Shown here in pieces: positions 27,678-37,574 of a stretch of 64,000 bases of DNA (the stretch's first letter is position 1; each line of letters starts with the position of its first letter). Origin of the DNA: Prolixibacteraceae bacterium. GTDB lineage: Bacteria > Bacteroidota > Bacteroidia > Bacteroidales > Prolixibacteraceae. The notes under the pieces are model-generated. The model saw only the letters and a program-made list of their open reading frames with translations, did not search any database and had not been told where the DNA came from. The stretch spans positions 1 through 64,000 of the forward strand of contig JAFLKN010000008.1 in NCBI GenBank assembly GCA_019163175.1, in the 5' to 3' direction. The position numbers and the translations under genes are program-made.

Positions 27678-29636
27678 TTAATTTTCAATTTTATCATAGT
27701 ATTTTAATCCATCTACTTCCCGAAAGTTTGTTCCATCCGGTTTTACCGGAATGAAGGTGAACATCCACTTCCACGAGCTACCTCCATGCGGTACTTTAAG
27801 CAAAACTTCGTTCCATCCTTTTTTTAATAAAATACTGGTTGGCGCACGGAAAAAATAGTTTTCATCAGTAAACGGAATTTCTTCTGATTTTACTTCCAAA
27901 CCTGGATTTTTCCAAACAGGCGGTGAAACGATCTTGTGGTTTACCCAAACTTTCGGATTCGTTGTATGCCATTGTCCTTGCTGGGGAAATGGTCCGCCAC
28001 GCCGGCCACCCGAGCGCGACCAATCGTGAAATCCAACCCAGCAGCTAACTTCCTGATCGATAGGTGACCAAATGTTGGTTGATGCATAAACGGTTCCCTG
28101 TTTTTCCGTAAAATAAGATGGGAATCCGAAGAAATGCCGGATGTGTATAGTTCCTCCGTAAAAATCTTTGCTGGATATATTCTTCTTTTGTTTCCCGGTT
28201 TCTGACTTCAGAAAATCCAAACTTTCCACTTCATTAAATGGTCCGTGCAGTTTCCAGGCTATCTGAGTTTGTTTGACGTAGGGAAAAGGTTTTCCCTGAA
28301 AATAGAGATCACGGTGACGAACCAAACGGTTTTCAAAATCCTGAAACTCCTGAAACAATAAATTATTAGGTGATGGCAATTTAGCCAGATAATCTTCTCC
28401 AAAATCAACCAACTGACCTTTCCACGAAGTTTCACTGTAAGTCAGCATTCCGGGATAAACTGGATTCTGTCGGATAATATCGTATTCGTCATTCACCTTA
28501 TTGTCGTTCCAGCAACAAAGAATACCGCCTAACCGTAAGGAATCACCTTTCGGAGCATTACAAATCCGGTCAAAATAAAGCTGAGCAACTCCGGATAACG
28601 GATCCAAATGATTGAGGTAATTAAGCCGCGAATCAATATAGCGGTGACCTTCATTGGGCTTTCCGTTTGAGGACCAAAGTTGTGTGATGGAAGTTTTATC
28701 CGAATCGATTTGCTGTCCGGGTCGCCAAACAATCACTTCGCGGCCATTTTTCTTCACTTGGGCAACTACCGCATCCAGCAATCCGGTTGCCGGGCGCTCA
28801 TATGAGTGCCAAACCTCATCGGTTCCCAAATGAATGTAGGGCATTTTATCTTTTGAAACCAAGTTGCAGAGTTCGTCGATCAAATCAAGCAAAATAGGCT
28901 GTACCCGAGGATCACTCATCGAATCGAGCGCAAATGCCCTGCGAAATGCCTCGCAATGTCCGGGAATATCGAATTCAGGAATCAATGTGATGTATCGTTC
29001 GCTGCAATAATTGATGAGTTCCAGAAAATCTTCCTGCGAATAATACTTTCCGGGCCAGCGGGTATTTGATGAAGCCGAAGATAGCTGCGGATACTTTTTG
29101 CTTTCCAATCGCCACCCGGGATTGTCGGTGACATGAAAATGGAAAGTATTAAACTTGTATGCAGCCATCACATCAATCTGCTCTTTCAACATCGCTAACG
29201 ATTGAAAATTTCGGCCAACATCCTGCATAAATCCGCGGATTTGGAAAGCAGGCCAATCGGTTATCTCACAACCAGCAACAAACTGCTTCCCGTTTTCGGT
29301 AAAAGTTAATTGTTTGATTGTCTGTTGCCCGCGAAAAATCCCTTTTGAAGTTTTAGCCTGAAGTATGACTGAATCAGCATCTACTTTCAGAATATAGGCT
29401 TCATCCTGATTGATGAAAACTTCAGGAAGATTAGCTACAATTCGCTGAATTATAAGCGATTCGTTACCTTCAATTTTAAAATTCTGTTTGTTCCAAACAA
29501 CTTTTTGTGGCATCGGAATTAAAGCCGGAACATCAACACTTTTCGTTTGACCATGAAGATTCTGTAACAAAAAAAAGAAAAAACCCGCCACCACGGTAAG
29601 TTTCCAAAGTTTGAATGTGATGCTCCGGCTTTTCAT
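27678..29636 (-). CDS. Exported GH20 beta-N-acetylhexosaminidase
   Basis: 652 aa; signal peptide; RGFMQDVGRNF, FNTFHFHVTDNPGWRLE, catalytic YIHLGTDEVW. Confidence 0.92.
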   Translation of the reverse strand: MKSRSITFKLWKLTVVAGFFFFLLQNLHGQTKSVDVPALIPMPQKVVWNKQNFKIEGNESLIIQRIVANLPEVFINQDEAYILKVDADSVILQAKTSKGIFRGQQTIKQLTFTENGKQFVAGCEITDWPAFQIRGFMQDVGRNFQSLAMLKEQIDVMAAYKFNTFHFHVTDNPGWRLESKKYPQLSSASSNTRWPGKYYSQEDFLELINYCSERYITLIPEFDIPGHCEAFRRAFALDSMSDPRVQPILLDLIDELCNLVSKDKMPYIHLGTDEVWHSYERPATGLLDAVVAQVKKNGREVIVWRPGQQIDSDKTSITQLWSSNGKPNEGHRYIDSRLNYLNHLDPLSGVAQLYFDRICNAPKGDSLRLGGILCCWNDNKVNDEYDIIRQNPVYPGMLTYSETSWKGQLVDFGEDYLAKLPSPNNLLFQEFQDFENRLVRHRDLYFQGKPFPYVKQTQIAWKLHGPFNEVESLDFLKSETGKQKKNISSKDFYGGTIHIRHFFGFPSYFTEKQGTVYASTNIWSPIDQEVSCWVGFHDWSRSGGRRGGPFPQQGQWHTTNPKVWVNHKIVSPPVWKNPGLEVKSEEIPFTDENYFFRAPTSILLKKGWNEVLLKVPHGGSSWKWMFTFIPVKPDGTNFREVDGLKYYDKIEN

Positions 29637-29639
29637 TTC

Positions 29640-31316
29640 TTATTTTTTAATCAATTTTCCGAGCAAATCGGTTACCGGAATTTTCTGAAAATAAAGCTCT
29701 TTCATCCCCTCGTATAGAATTCCGATGGTTTTGCTATCTACCATGCTCATGCACGAATAGCCATAACCGGTTGCCGAATTCAATTCAACCTGATAAGTTT
29801 CAGGCCAGGTTAAACCGCCATCTAAACTGGCTTTTATGGTCATGTGGCTGCGTTCGGTTTTACTGTCGGGATTGGAGAAAAACAGCACTTGTTGCATTTT
29901 TCCATTAATCTCTAAATCGGTACTAATAATACTTGCCATACAGTTTGGTTCCTGTAATACCGAATTAGACGATTTGTGAACAGTCCAAGTTTTTCCCAGA
30001 TCAGCTGTTGTAGCCACTGCCCTACCATTGGTTTCGCCTTTGTCAGTGCGGTTTCGGTCGTCGCGCATGTTCAGCATCAGGCTACCATCAGCCAGTTCAA
30101 CAACCTGCGCTTCGGTAGTATTAGATTTGGCTCCAGTACCAATTTGCCATGTTTTTCCCTGATTATTGCTGTACACAATAGTTGAATGAGCTGCATATTG
30201 CCCTCCATCAAGGGATTTTGTTCCCAGATCAGCTTTAAACTGTGCAGGGAAAACCAAAGTTCCGTCGGTCATGGTAATTCCGCGACCTGGCCCTTGCAAA
30301 AGCAACTGCCATGCGGGATCTTTAATTTGTGAGGTTATGTTGATGGGTTGCGACCAGGTCGCTCCATCGTCGGCACTTTTTACCAAAATGAACTGACCTG
30401 TTTCTTCAGGTTTCATTCCGGGTTTCGAAGCCCACCACAGCATATCTTTTTCTGTAGCGCCACTCATCCAAAGGGCAGCTACCCAAATTGTATTGGTTTT
30501 GGTGTCGTAAAGTACGCATGGGTCTCCAATTCCATTCAATCGCTGCAAACGACCTCCATATTCCCCCATATCCATAATCACTTTCATAGGTTGCCAAGTC
30601 TGGCCACCATCCGTACTGCGGCTCATACCAATGTCAATATCTTCCTGAAGGTCTTTGCTGTTGTTGTAACGGTTGTCATAAACGGCAATCAGTGTCCCTT
30701 TGTTGGTAGTAATTAATCCGGGAATCCGGTAGGTATCGATTTTGTCCTGTCCTTGTGCACGAAGCACCATTTTGGGACGAAAGGTGAATTTATAGGAAGG
30801 AGCCACTGTAACCGGCTCATGATTACTGAAAGACAATTTCACATTTTCAACCCGAAAACGAGTGAGTAAATCAGGATTCGCATTCATTCCGATGTCGAAT
30901 TTCAGGAAGTGAACTCCTAAACCCAAATGGCGGGTTCCGGTAATTGAGGTTTTTGTCTCCGGATTTTTCGAAATTCCAAACAAAGCATTGGTATCTGAAC
31001 CTTTTGCAACTCCGGAATATTTAGCTGAAATGGATGCCACTCCCGAAAGTTGGCTGTCGTCAGTAAATAAAATATCGATATCATTCAAAATCAGCGGTTC
31101 TTGGCCTGTAGAAATGCTCAATCTCAATTCAAACATACCCGAATTTTCAATATCTGCTTTAAGTGGCAAACGAGTTAAGTTTAATTCGGAATTGATTGTT
31201 GCTGAGTTTAGAGCAGGCAAATCACTTTTTTTGCAGTGCTGATTTGTTGTAAACATCAAAAGGAAAAGTAGAATCTGAAGACTGGACATAGCCGTGTTTT
31301 TAAGGTGCATAAACAA
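29640..31316 (-). CDS. Exo-alpha-sialidase (GH33)
   Basis: 558 aa; YRIP motif (DTYRIPGL) and multiple Asp boxes (STDGGQTW, SADDGATW, SNNQGKTW, ASLDGGLTW). Confidence 0.94.
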   Translation of the reverse strand: MFMHLKNTAMSSLQILLFLLMFTTNQHCKKSDLPALNSATINSELNLTRLPLKADIENSGMFELRLSISTGQEPLILNDIDILFTDDSQLSGVASISAKYSGVAKGSDTNALFGISKNPETKTSITGTRHLGLGVHFLKFDIGMNANPDLLTRFRVENVKLSFSNHEPVTVAPSYKFTFRPKMVLRAQGQDKIDTYRIPGLITTNKGTLIAVYDNRYNNSKDLQEDIDIGMSRSTDGGQTWQPMKVIMDMGEYGGRLQRLNGIGDPCVLYDTKTNTIWVAALWMSGATEKDMLWWASKPGMKPEETGQFILVKSADDGATWSQPINITSQIKDPAWQLLLQGPGRGITMTDGTLVFPAQFKADLGTKSLDGGQYAAHSTIVYSNNQGKTWQIGTGAKSNTTEAQVVELADGSLMLNMRDDRNRTDKGETNGRAVATTADLGKTWTVHKSSNSVLQEPNCMASIISTDLEINGKMQQVLFFSNPDSKTERSHMTIKASLDGGLTWPETYQVELNSATGYGYSCMSMVDSKTIGILYEGMKELYFQKIPVTDLLGKLIKK

Positions 31317-31385
31317 ATCCGGATTCAGAATTCAGCATGTGAAATCTGAGTTGTTAAATATAAGTGATTTGAAAGGAATAATGAA

Positions 31386-31411
31386 GTAAGAGCCTGTTTC
31401 CAGGCCCTTAC
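31386..31411 (-). promoter_or_regulatory. GNRA-capped mRNA hairpin in the susD-sialidase intergenic gap (candidate processing/attenuation element)
   Basis: Minus strand GTAAGGGCCTG-GAAA-CAGGCTCTTAC: 11-bp stem with one G-U and a GAAA loop. Confidence 0.65.
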
Positions 31412-31460
31412 TTTTCACCCTTTTAACTAAATTCTGTTAACTAAAATCGCGAAAGAACAT

Positions 31461-33026
31461 TTAATTTGCTGGTTTGGCCGTTGCATAACCTGGTGTTTGA
31501 TTTACCAGTGGGTCATTGGTCCAGATAGCTTTTTCGATTGGCCATAAAATCATGTGCGATTTGGTGGCTTTGTCCAAAACACCGTATCTATGATTGGTAC
31601 TTTTGAACACCAACGGATCGGAGCCATACTTCATTCTGCGTAAATCATACCACGATTTACCTTCATAAACAAACTCTTTCATACGTTCAGAATAGATTGC
31701 CAATTCGTTTTTGTCTTTGGTTGAATTGACAAAAGGAGCAGGATCCACACCCGGGGCAAATGCACGGTCACGAATTTGCTTGATGTAGCCTGAAGGATCG
31801 CCTCCTTCAGCATTCGCAATTTCAGCAAGCATCAGCACCCTGTCGGCTTCGCGGTAAATTGGCCAATCGCTTGTAAAATAACGTTTGTTAGCACTAATCG
31901 TTCCAAGGAATTTAACCAGTGCGGTGTTTCTTACATCAATTTTGTAAGGAGTTTTGGTTACTTTATAATAATCATAGAAAGTAACATCTCTTCTCTTATC
32001 AGCTACATTATACGATTTAAACAACTCGAAAGTATAACCATAGCGCTGGATGATCTGCTGTGAATTTGGAGCTGCAATCACCAAAGGATCAACAAGTAGC
32101 GAACCACTTGCCAGTGAATCTTTGTAGTGCAAGTTATCGAAATTAAATGTTGAATACGTGTATGCGGCAACTCCACCCATTTCGGCTTCACCAACCAGGT
32201 AGCGAATATTCAAAATAATTTCGGCATTGTCTTTTTGGTTATAAGCGAATACATTGGTAAAGGTTGTCTGCAGTGTACTTCCAGTAATAGAATTCAATGC
32301 TGATTTTGCTTCGGCTAAATCGGCAGTTGTGCCATATACTTTTGCTGACCATAAATAAACATCACCTTTCAGCATCAAACTAGCTTTAGGGCTCCACTGG
32401 CTTTTGCCTGCCGGATTGGCCAAAGTACCAAATGCTGTTACCGATTTGGTGATATCTGCCTTAATTGCTGCCAAAGTTTCAGCTTCGGTTGCTCTGGCTT
32501 TGCGCAAAAGTACCGGGTCGGTGTTTCCGTTCAATACTTCGGGTTCAAGTCGAAGAGGCACACCTCCGTATGTGCGAAGCAAGTGGAAATAATAAAAAGC
32601 TCTCAATCCATAAGCCTGTCCTAAAAGGTAGTTCTTTTTTTCGGCCGTCAGGAATGTTACTGCCTCTGTCTTTTGGATAAAAAGATTCAATTGTAAAATC
32701 GGACCGTAAAATCCGGCCCAAGAAGTAATCCCTGCTGAATTTTCATCAATGCGCTGCTCAATAATCTGCAATTCATTCAATGATGTATTCTGGCGATCGA
32801 CATTGCTGTAAATACCTGAACGCATTTCCCCTAACCGAACAAACATATACTGATTGTCTCTGAGTTGCTTGTGGATACCCACCATAAAGTTGGTAACCTG
32901 TGATTCGTTCTGCCAGAAATTCCCATCTCCGAAATAATCTACCGGAGCAAGATCAAGTGTATCCTGACACGAGGCGACAGTAAATGTTATAAGTATCGCC
33001 AGTATTAAATATTTTATGTTTTTCAT
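31461..33026 (-). CDS. SusD/RagB-family outer-membrane glycan-binding lipoprotein
   Basis: 521 aa; lipoprotein signal FTVASCQDTLDL; C-terminal YEGKSWYDLRRM and adjacency to SusC. Confidence 0.95.
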   Translation of the reverse strand: MKNIKYLILAILITFTVASCQDTLDLAPVDYFGDGNFWQNESQVTNFMVGIHKQLRDNQYMFVRLGEMRSGIYSNVDRQNTSLNELQIIEQRIDENSAGITSWAGFYGPILQLNLFIQKTEAVTFLTAEKKNYLLGQAYGLRAFYYFHLLRTYGGVPLRLEPEVLNGNTDPVLLRKARATEAETLAAIKADITKSVTAFGTLANPAGKSQWSPKASLMLKGDVYLWSAKVYGTTADLAEAKSALNSITGSTLQTTFTNVFAYNQKDNAEIILNIRYLVGEAEMGGVAAYTYSTFNFDNLHYKDSLASGSLLVDPLVIAAPNSQQIIQRYGYTFELFKSYNVADKRRDVTFYDYYKVTKTPYKIDVRNTALVKFLGTISANKRYFTSDWPIYREADRVLMLAEIANAEGGDPSGYIKQIRDRAFAPGVDPAPFVNSTKDKNELAIYSERMKEFVYEGKSWYDLRRMKYGSDPLVFKSTNHRYGVLDKATKSHMILWPIEKAIWTNDPLVNQTPGYATAKPAN

Positions 33027-33059
33027 AATCCTCTATTTAGATAATATTGTAGTTCCTAA

Positions 33060-36000
33060 TTAAAAAGTAATATCAGCACCAAGGATCAATTGTGTTGGTA
33101 TGATGTATGCACCATTTTGATTTCCGGTACGTTCAGGGAAATTCAGCATTTTATTGGTTAAATACCCCAGATTTTGACCAGTAGCTGTTAACACCAGACC
33201 ACCAATTTTAGCTTTTTTCAATAATGCTGTTGGAACACTGTAACTTAATGATACTTCGCGGAATGAAAGGTAATCAGATTTCTTCCAGAACATGCTGCTT
33301 GGTCTGTCGTAGTTTTTGGTATTCAACTGATCGGCCCATTGATATCTTGGAAGAGATGCATTAGGGTTATCAACAGTCCAGGTATCGTATACAGCTGTTG
33401 TTGGGGCGAATTCTCCCTGAGCACAACTCAATGCCCACAAATGCATTAAATCCTGTTGAATATGTCCGATTCCAAAATCGACACGGGCAACGAATGTAAA
33501 CCGCTTGTAGCTTAAGGTTGATGTAAAACCTCCGGTTAATCTAGGAATTTCACGTCCAAGTTTAACCATGTCTCTGGTATCAATGGTATCGTTTTGGTCA
33601 ACGTCTTTCCACATAACATCTCCCATTTGGGTAGGAATCCAGCCTCCAGCTAAATTCAGGCCTTTTGCTGTCATAATTCTCTGACTGGCAACCCGTTTAC
33701 CGGCACTGGCATTGTACCAAACTTGCCCTGCAGCAAGGTCAACCTTGTTGTAATTAGCTAAATCATCGGCATTCCGGATAAGGCCTTCACTAACAAATCC
33801 ATACACGCTTCCCCATTCCTGTCCTTCCTGCAAACCACCAACCCAAACGGTTTTCTTTGTTGCCGGATCGTAAATTTGCTGACCACCTTGCCGGTTGTTT
33901 TCGTTACCATTGAATGGAAGTGTAAGAACTGTATTTTTATTCCAGGAAGCGTTTCCGCTAACCTGCCATTTGAAATCCTTTTTCTGAATAATTTTTCCGG
34001 TAACCTCAATCTCGAAACCAGTATTCTTCATGCTACCGTTATTGGTACGAACACTTGAAACACCCGCTGAAGTAGGCAATAAAACACTCGCAATTTTGTC
34101 GGTAGTTATTCTGTTGTAAAAAGCCATCGAGGTATAAATCCGGTTTTCAAAGAAACCCATATCGGCGCCAACTTCAACGGTATTGGTCTTCTCCCATTTC
34201 AGGTTAGGATTTGCAATACCACTTTGTAAAAATCCGATGGTTCCATTGTAAGCAGTTTGTGAACCATACGAACCTTGCAATTCATAGGTGCCAATTCCAC
34301 CTACGTTACCATTTTTACCCCAACTGGTTCTCATTTTCAGATAGGAAAGCCAATTTTGTGACGACTTCATAAAATCTTCTTTAGTAACTAACCATCCGGC
34401 TGACACAGCAGGAAATACGCCATATTGATTGTCACCGATTAATCGTGAATAGCCATCTCTTCTTACTGTAAATGCAACGAGATATTTTTCGTCATAGTCG
34501 TAATTCAAACGACCAAACTGAGAAAGAATTCTTTCTCTGGAGTGCCATGAATCAGTGGACCGGGTTTGTTGTTCAGCGTTATTCAGTGTCAGTCCAAGGT
34601 CTCTGAAATCTTCAGTTGGTGCACCTGAACCTGAAGCTGATACTCCATAGTTATATGAATCGTAATATTCAAAACCCGCCATGGCTGCAATACTATTCTT
34701 TTCAAGGAATTTAGTTTGATAATTCGCGATGGCATTATAAGTTTGACGAACAGTGCGGTCAAAATATGCTGAGGTTGATCTTGTTCTGTTCCAGCCTGTG
34801 TTTACATTGGTCAGACTCATCACTCCAGTGCGAAAATCTTTATTGAAAGCTTCAATAAACGATTCATCATACATTACAATCCCCGTTGCTTTCACATATA
34901 AGCCTTTTGTTATATCAATCTTAAAAGCCTGATTCATGGTGAATTTATCGGATTGATTACCCCTGAAATATTTATCGACATTATACGCCGGATTACCGTC
35001 GCTATTGTCGCGGCCAAGAAGCAACTCTCCTTTTGCATTGGTACCACGCATGGTTGGAGGAGCTGAAAGCATACGCGCCCAATAGTTTGTTTCGCCATTT
35101 TGCAGCGATTGATCTTTCCAAGTAGCCTTTGCATACTGAATGCCGCTTTCGGAGGTTAACCAATCCTTAATCTTGTAGTCGCCGTTAAATGCGAAATTGA
35201 GTCTTTTGTAAAAAGTTTCAAGCGATAAACCACCTTCATCGTAATAACCCAGATTCGCGAAATATTTGCCACGATCATTGCCACCGCTAAAACCGATGTT
35301 ATAATCCTGAGTCTGTGCTGTTTTATTTAATCCATAATCGCCATAATTGAAATCTTTATAAATCAAATCGTATAGGGTTCCATTTGGATCGTAATTTCCG
35401 TTGGCTGCCGTTTTAATCGGGTCTTTCATTTGTTTCCAACCTGGCTGACTTAATAATTCCTGATTGTTGGCATCCAGCCGCATTACACTCCAGATTGCTC
35501 TTGAATCGTAATTTCCATCGATAATATTGCCTGAGGCATCTTTATAAACGTTTCCAGTTCCTCTTGGACCTGCTCCTGCCAAATTACTGGCAGCTAATGT
35601 TCCATTTTTAATGGCTTGTTCTGCTCCAAGACGTGCCCATTTAATGTAGTTTTCGGCATCAACAAAATCATAAGGAGTATTCAGGTAATTCGTACCATGT
35701 TTCACCTTAACTGTAACAGTCGCAACACCAGCTTTACCTTTCTTTGAAGTAATGAGAACTACACCATTGCTTGCCCTTGCTCCATAAATGGCAGTTGCCG
35801 AAGCATCCTTCAAAACTTCCATACTTTCAATTTCTTCAGGATTGATGTCGCTTAATGAACCGCGGATTTGTCCATCCATGATGATAAGTGGGCTACCAGA
35901 ACCATCAAAATTGGTACCTCCTCTTAACACAAGTGCTGGCACTGCACCTGGTCTTCCCGTTGCAGTTACCACTCTCAATCCGGAGACCGTACCAGCCAAA

Positions 36001-36434
36001 GCCTGTGCAGGATTGGAACGCATACCTGTTTCCAGTAACTTCATATCGACTTTTGCGATCGAAGAAGTTATTTTACTTCGGGTTTGAGTACCATAACCTA
36101 CAACAACCACTTCGTCAATGGCCTGAACTGAAGTTTGCAAAACAAAATTTATTACAGACATGCTTCCAATTTTTTGTGATACAGAAGCATATCCTACCAT
36201 AGAAACAGAAATCTCATCTTTTCCTTCAGGAACAATAAGTGTGTAATTTCCGTCAAAATCAGTGATCGTTCCAACAGTTGTCCCCGTCACAACTAAAGTA
36301 ACTCCGGGGAGTGTTGAACCATCAGCAACATCAGTAACAGTACCTTTCACTGTCTTTTGTGCAGAAACCTGGCCAAAAGACATCAGAAACAAAAATGCCA
36401 TCCAAAGCGACAGCTGTACGAGAATTTTATTCAT
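33060..36434 (-). CDS. SusC/RagA-family TonB-dependent outer-membrane transporter
   Basis: 1124 aa; signal peptide, carboxypeptidase-like domain (GTVTDVADGSTLPGVTLVVTGT), plug IDEVVVVGYGTQ, C-terminal LILGADITF. Confidence 0.97.
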   Translation of the reverse strand: MNKILVQLSLWMAFLFLMSFGQVSAQKTVKGTVTDVADGSTLPGVTLVVTGTTVGTITDFDGNYTLIVPEGKDEISVSMVGYASVSQKIGSMSVINFVLQTSVQAIDEVVVVGYGTQTRSKITSSIAKVDMKLLETGMRSNPAQALAGTVSGLRVVTATGRPGAVPALVLRGGTNFDGSGSPLIIMDGQIRGSLSDINPEEIESMEVLKDASATAIYGARASNGVVLITSKKGKAGVATVTVKVKHGTNYLNTPYDFVDAENYIKWARLGAEQAIKNGTLAASNLAGAGPRGTGNVYKDASGNIIDGNYDSRAIWSVMRLDANNQELLSQPGWKQMKDPIKTAANGNYDPNGTLYDLIYKDFNYGDYGLNKTAQTQDYNIGFSGGNDRGKYFANLGYYDEGGLSLETFYKRLNFAFNGDYKIKDWLTSESGIQYAKATWKDQSLQNGETNYWARMLSAPPTMRGTNAKGELLLGRDNSDGNPAYNVDKYFRGNQSDKFTMNQAFKIDITKGLYVKATGIVMYDESFIEAFNKDFRTGVMSLTNVNTGWNRTRSTSAYFDRTVRQTYNAIANYQTKFLEKNSIAAMAGFEYYDSYNYGVSASGSGAPTEDFRDLGLTLNNAEQQTRSTDSWHSRERILSQFGRLNYDYDEKYLVAFTVRRDGYSRLIGDNQYGVFPAVSAGWLVTKEDFMKSSQNWLSYLKMRTSWGKNGNVGGIGTYELQGSYGSQTAYNGTIGFLQSGIANPNLKWEKTNTVEVGADMGFFENRIYTSMAFYNRITTDKIASVLLPTSAGVSSVRTNNGSMKNTGFEIEVTGKIIQKKDFKWQVSGNASWNKNTVLTLPFNGNENNRQGGQQIYDPATKKTVWVGGLQEGQEWGSVYGFVSEGLIRNADDLANYNKVDLAAGQVWYNASAGKRVASQRIMTAKGLNLAGGWIPTQMGDVMWKDVDQNDTIDTRDMVKLGREIPRLTGGFTSTLSYKRFTFVARVDFGIGHIQQDLMHLWALSCAQGEFAPTTAVYDTWTVDNPNASLPRYQWADQLNTKNYDRPSSMFWKKSDYLSFREVSLSYSVPTALLKKAKIGGLVLTATGQNLGYLTNKMLNFPERTGNQNGAYIIPTQLILGADITF

Positions 36435-36469
36435 AATAGTTTAATTAAATATTGAAAACCTAAATTGCC

Positions 36470-36484
36470 TTATGTCCTACATAA
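36470..36484. promoter_or_regulatory. GntR/FadR-type operator at the susC promoter
   Basis: TTATGT-CCT-ACATAA perfect palindrome, just downstream of the minus-strand -7 box. Confidence 0.75.
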
Positions 36485-36489
36485 CACAA

Positions 36490-36520
36490 CAAAGATAAAT
36501 ATTGAATTTACTCCTCCAAA
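36490..36520 (-). promoter_or_regulatory. Bacteroidota-type promoter of the sialic-acid operon
   Basis: Minus strand TTTG (36517-36520) - N19 - TATCTTTG (36490-36497), matching TTTG-N19-21-TAnnTTTG. Confidence 0.75.
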
Positions 36521-36730
36521 TTTTTTTTGCATTTTTTTTAATGATTTTTAACATGAAACTCTGATACACAAACTATCCGGGATATTCACATAATCAAAAA
36601 ATCAATATTTTCCGCAACTGAATTCAGTTTTGAAAATTCAAGGATGTGAGAAATTATTGATTTCTTAGGGAAATATTTCATGTAGATAATTTTTAGGAAA
36701 GCTGGCGAACAGAAAGTTTTACTTTTTATA

Positions 36731-36761
36731 TTCGCTTTTAATTTAGAAAGCATTATATTTG
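36731..36761 (+). promoter_or_regulatory. Bacteroidota-type promoter of the divergent regulator
   Basis: TTCG (36731-36734) - N19 - TATATTTG (36754-36761). Confidence 0.65.
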
Positions 36762-36763
36762 TC

Positions 36764-36778
36764 TTATGTATTACATAT
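36764..36778. promoter_or_regulatory. GntR/FadR-type operator at the regulator promoter
   Basis: Core TATGT-ATT-ACATA perfect palindrome (36765-36777), same half-sites as 36470-36484. Confidence 0.7.
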
Positions 36779-36826
36779 ACACATTTTATTATTCACTTAC
36801 ATTTTTACTCCCTATTCTTATCTGCC

Positions 36827-37555
36827 ATGAAAACAGATAAATTAAACAGCGGTTTACAGGCTATAGATACCCGCAGCCTGGTTGATAAAGTTGAAATGAA
36901 CCTTATCGAATTTTTCTCAAGCAAAGAATTACAACCTGGCGATTCTATTCCCAAAGAGTTGGAGTTAGCTGAGATTATGGGTGTAAGCCGAACGGTCATC
37001 CGTGAGTCATTAACACGGCTAAAAACAATGGGACTGATTGAATCAAAAAAGCATAAAGGGGCTGTAATCAAAAGTCCGGATCTGTCTTCGATATTGCAAA
37101 AATCCATGATTCCTACCATATTGGATGAAGGAACTTTGAAAGATATTTTCGAGATGCGACTGGTAATTGAAGTTGGAATGGCCGATTTGGTTGTAACCCG
37201 TGCCACTGACGAAGATATTGAAGAGTTATTCTCGATTGTAAAAAATGAAACCGATCTAACGGAAAATACACTGTTCGATGTTGATTACGAGATACTTTTT
37301 CACAGCAGACTGTATGAAATCACTGGCAATCAAACGCTCAAAGGGTTCCAGCGTATGCTTTTGCCTGTGTTCAGTTATGTGTATACCAGTGGATTAATAA
37401 ATAAGAAAATCGCCGACAAAAAATATGTTTCTCACAAGGAACTCGTTGAAGTATTGCGGTTGCGCGATGCTGACAAATTTAGAACAGCTATGCGTCAACA
37501 TTTGGAAAACCACTTTAAACGACTACTTGCATTAGAAAATGAACCAAAAAACTAA
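36827..37555 (+). CDS. FadR-subfamily GntR transcriptional regulator (NanR-like by context)
   Basis: 242 aa; wHTH LQPGDSIPKELELAEIMGVSRTVIRESLTRLKTMGLIESKKHKGAVI plus FCD domain. Confidence 0.92.
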   Translation: MKTDKLNSGLQAIDTRSLVDKVEMNLIEFFSSKELQPGDSIPKELELAEIMGVSRTVIRESLTRLKTMGLIESKKHKGAVIKSPDLSSILQKSMIPTILDEGTLKDIFEMRLVIEVGMADLVVTRATDEDIEELFSIVKNETDLTENTLFDVDYEILFHSRLYEITGNQTLKGFQRMLLPVFSYVYTSGLINKKIADKKYVSHKELVEVLRLRDADKFRTAMRQHLENHFKRLLALENEPKN

Positions 37556-37574
37556 GTTTGGTAATTATTATTTG

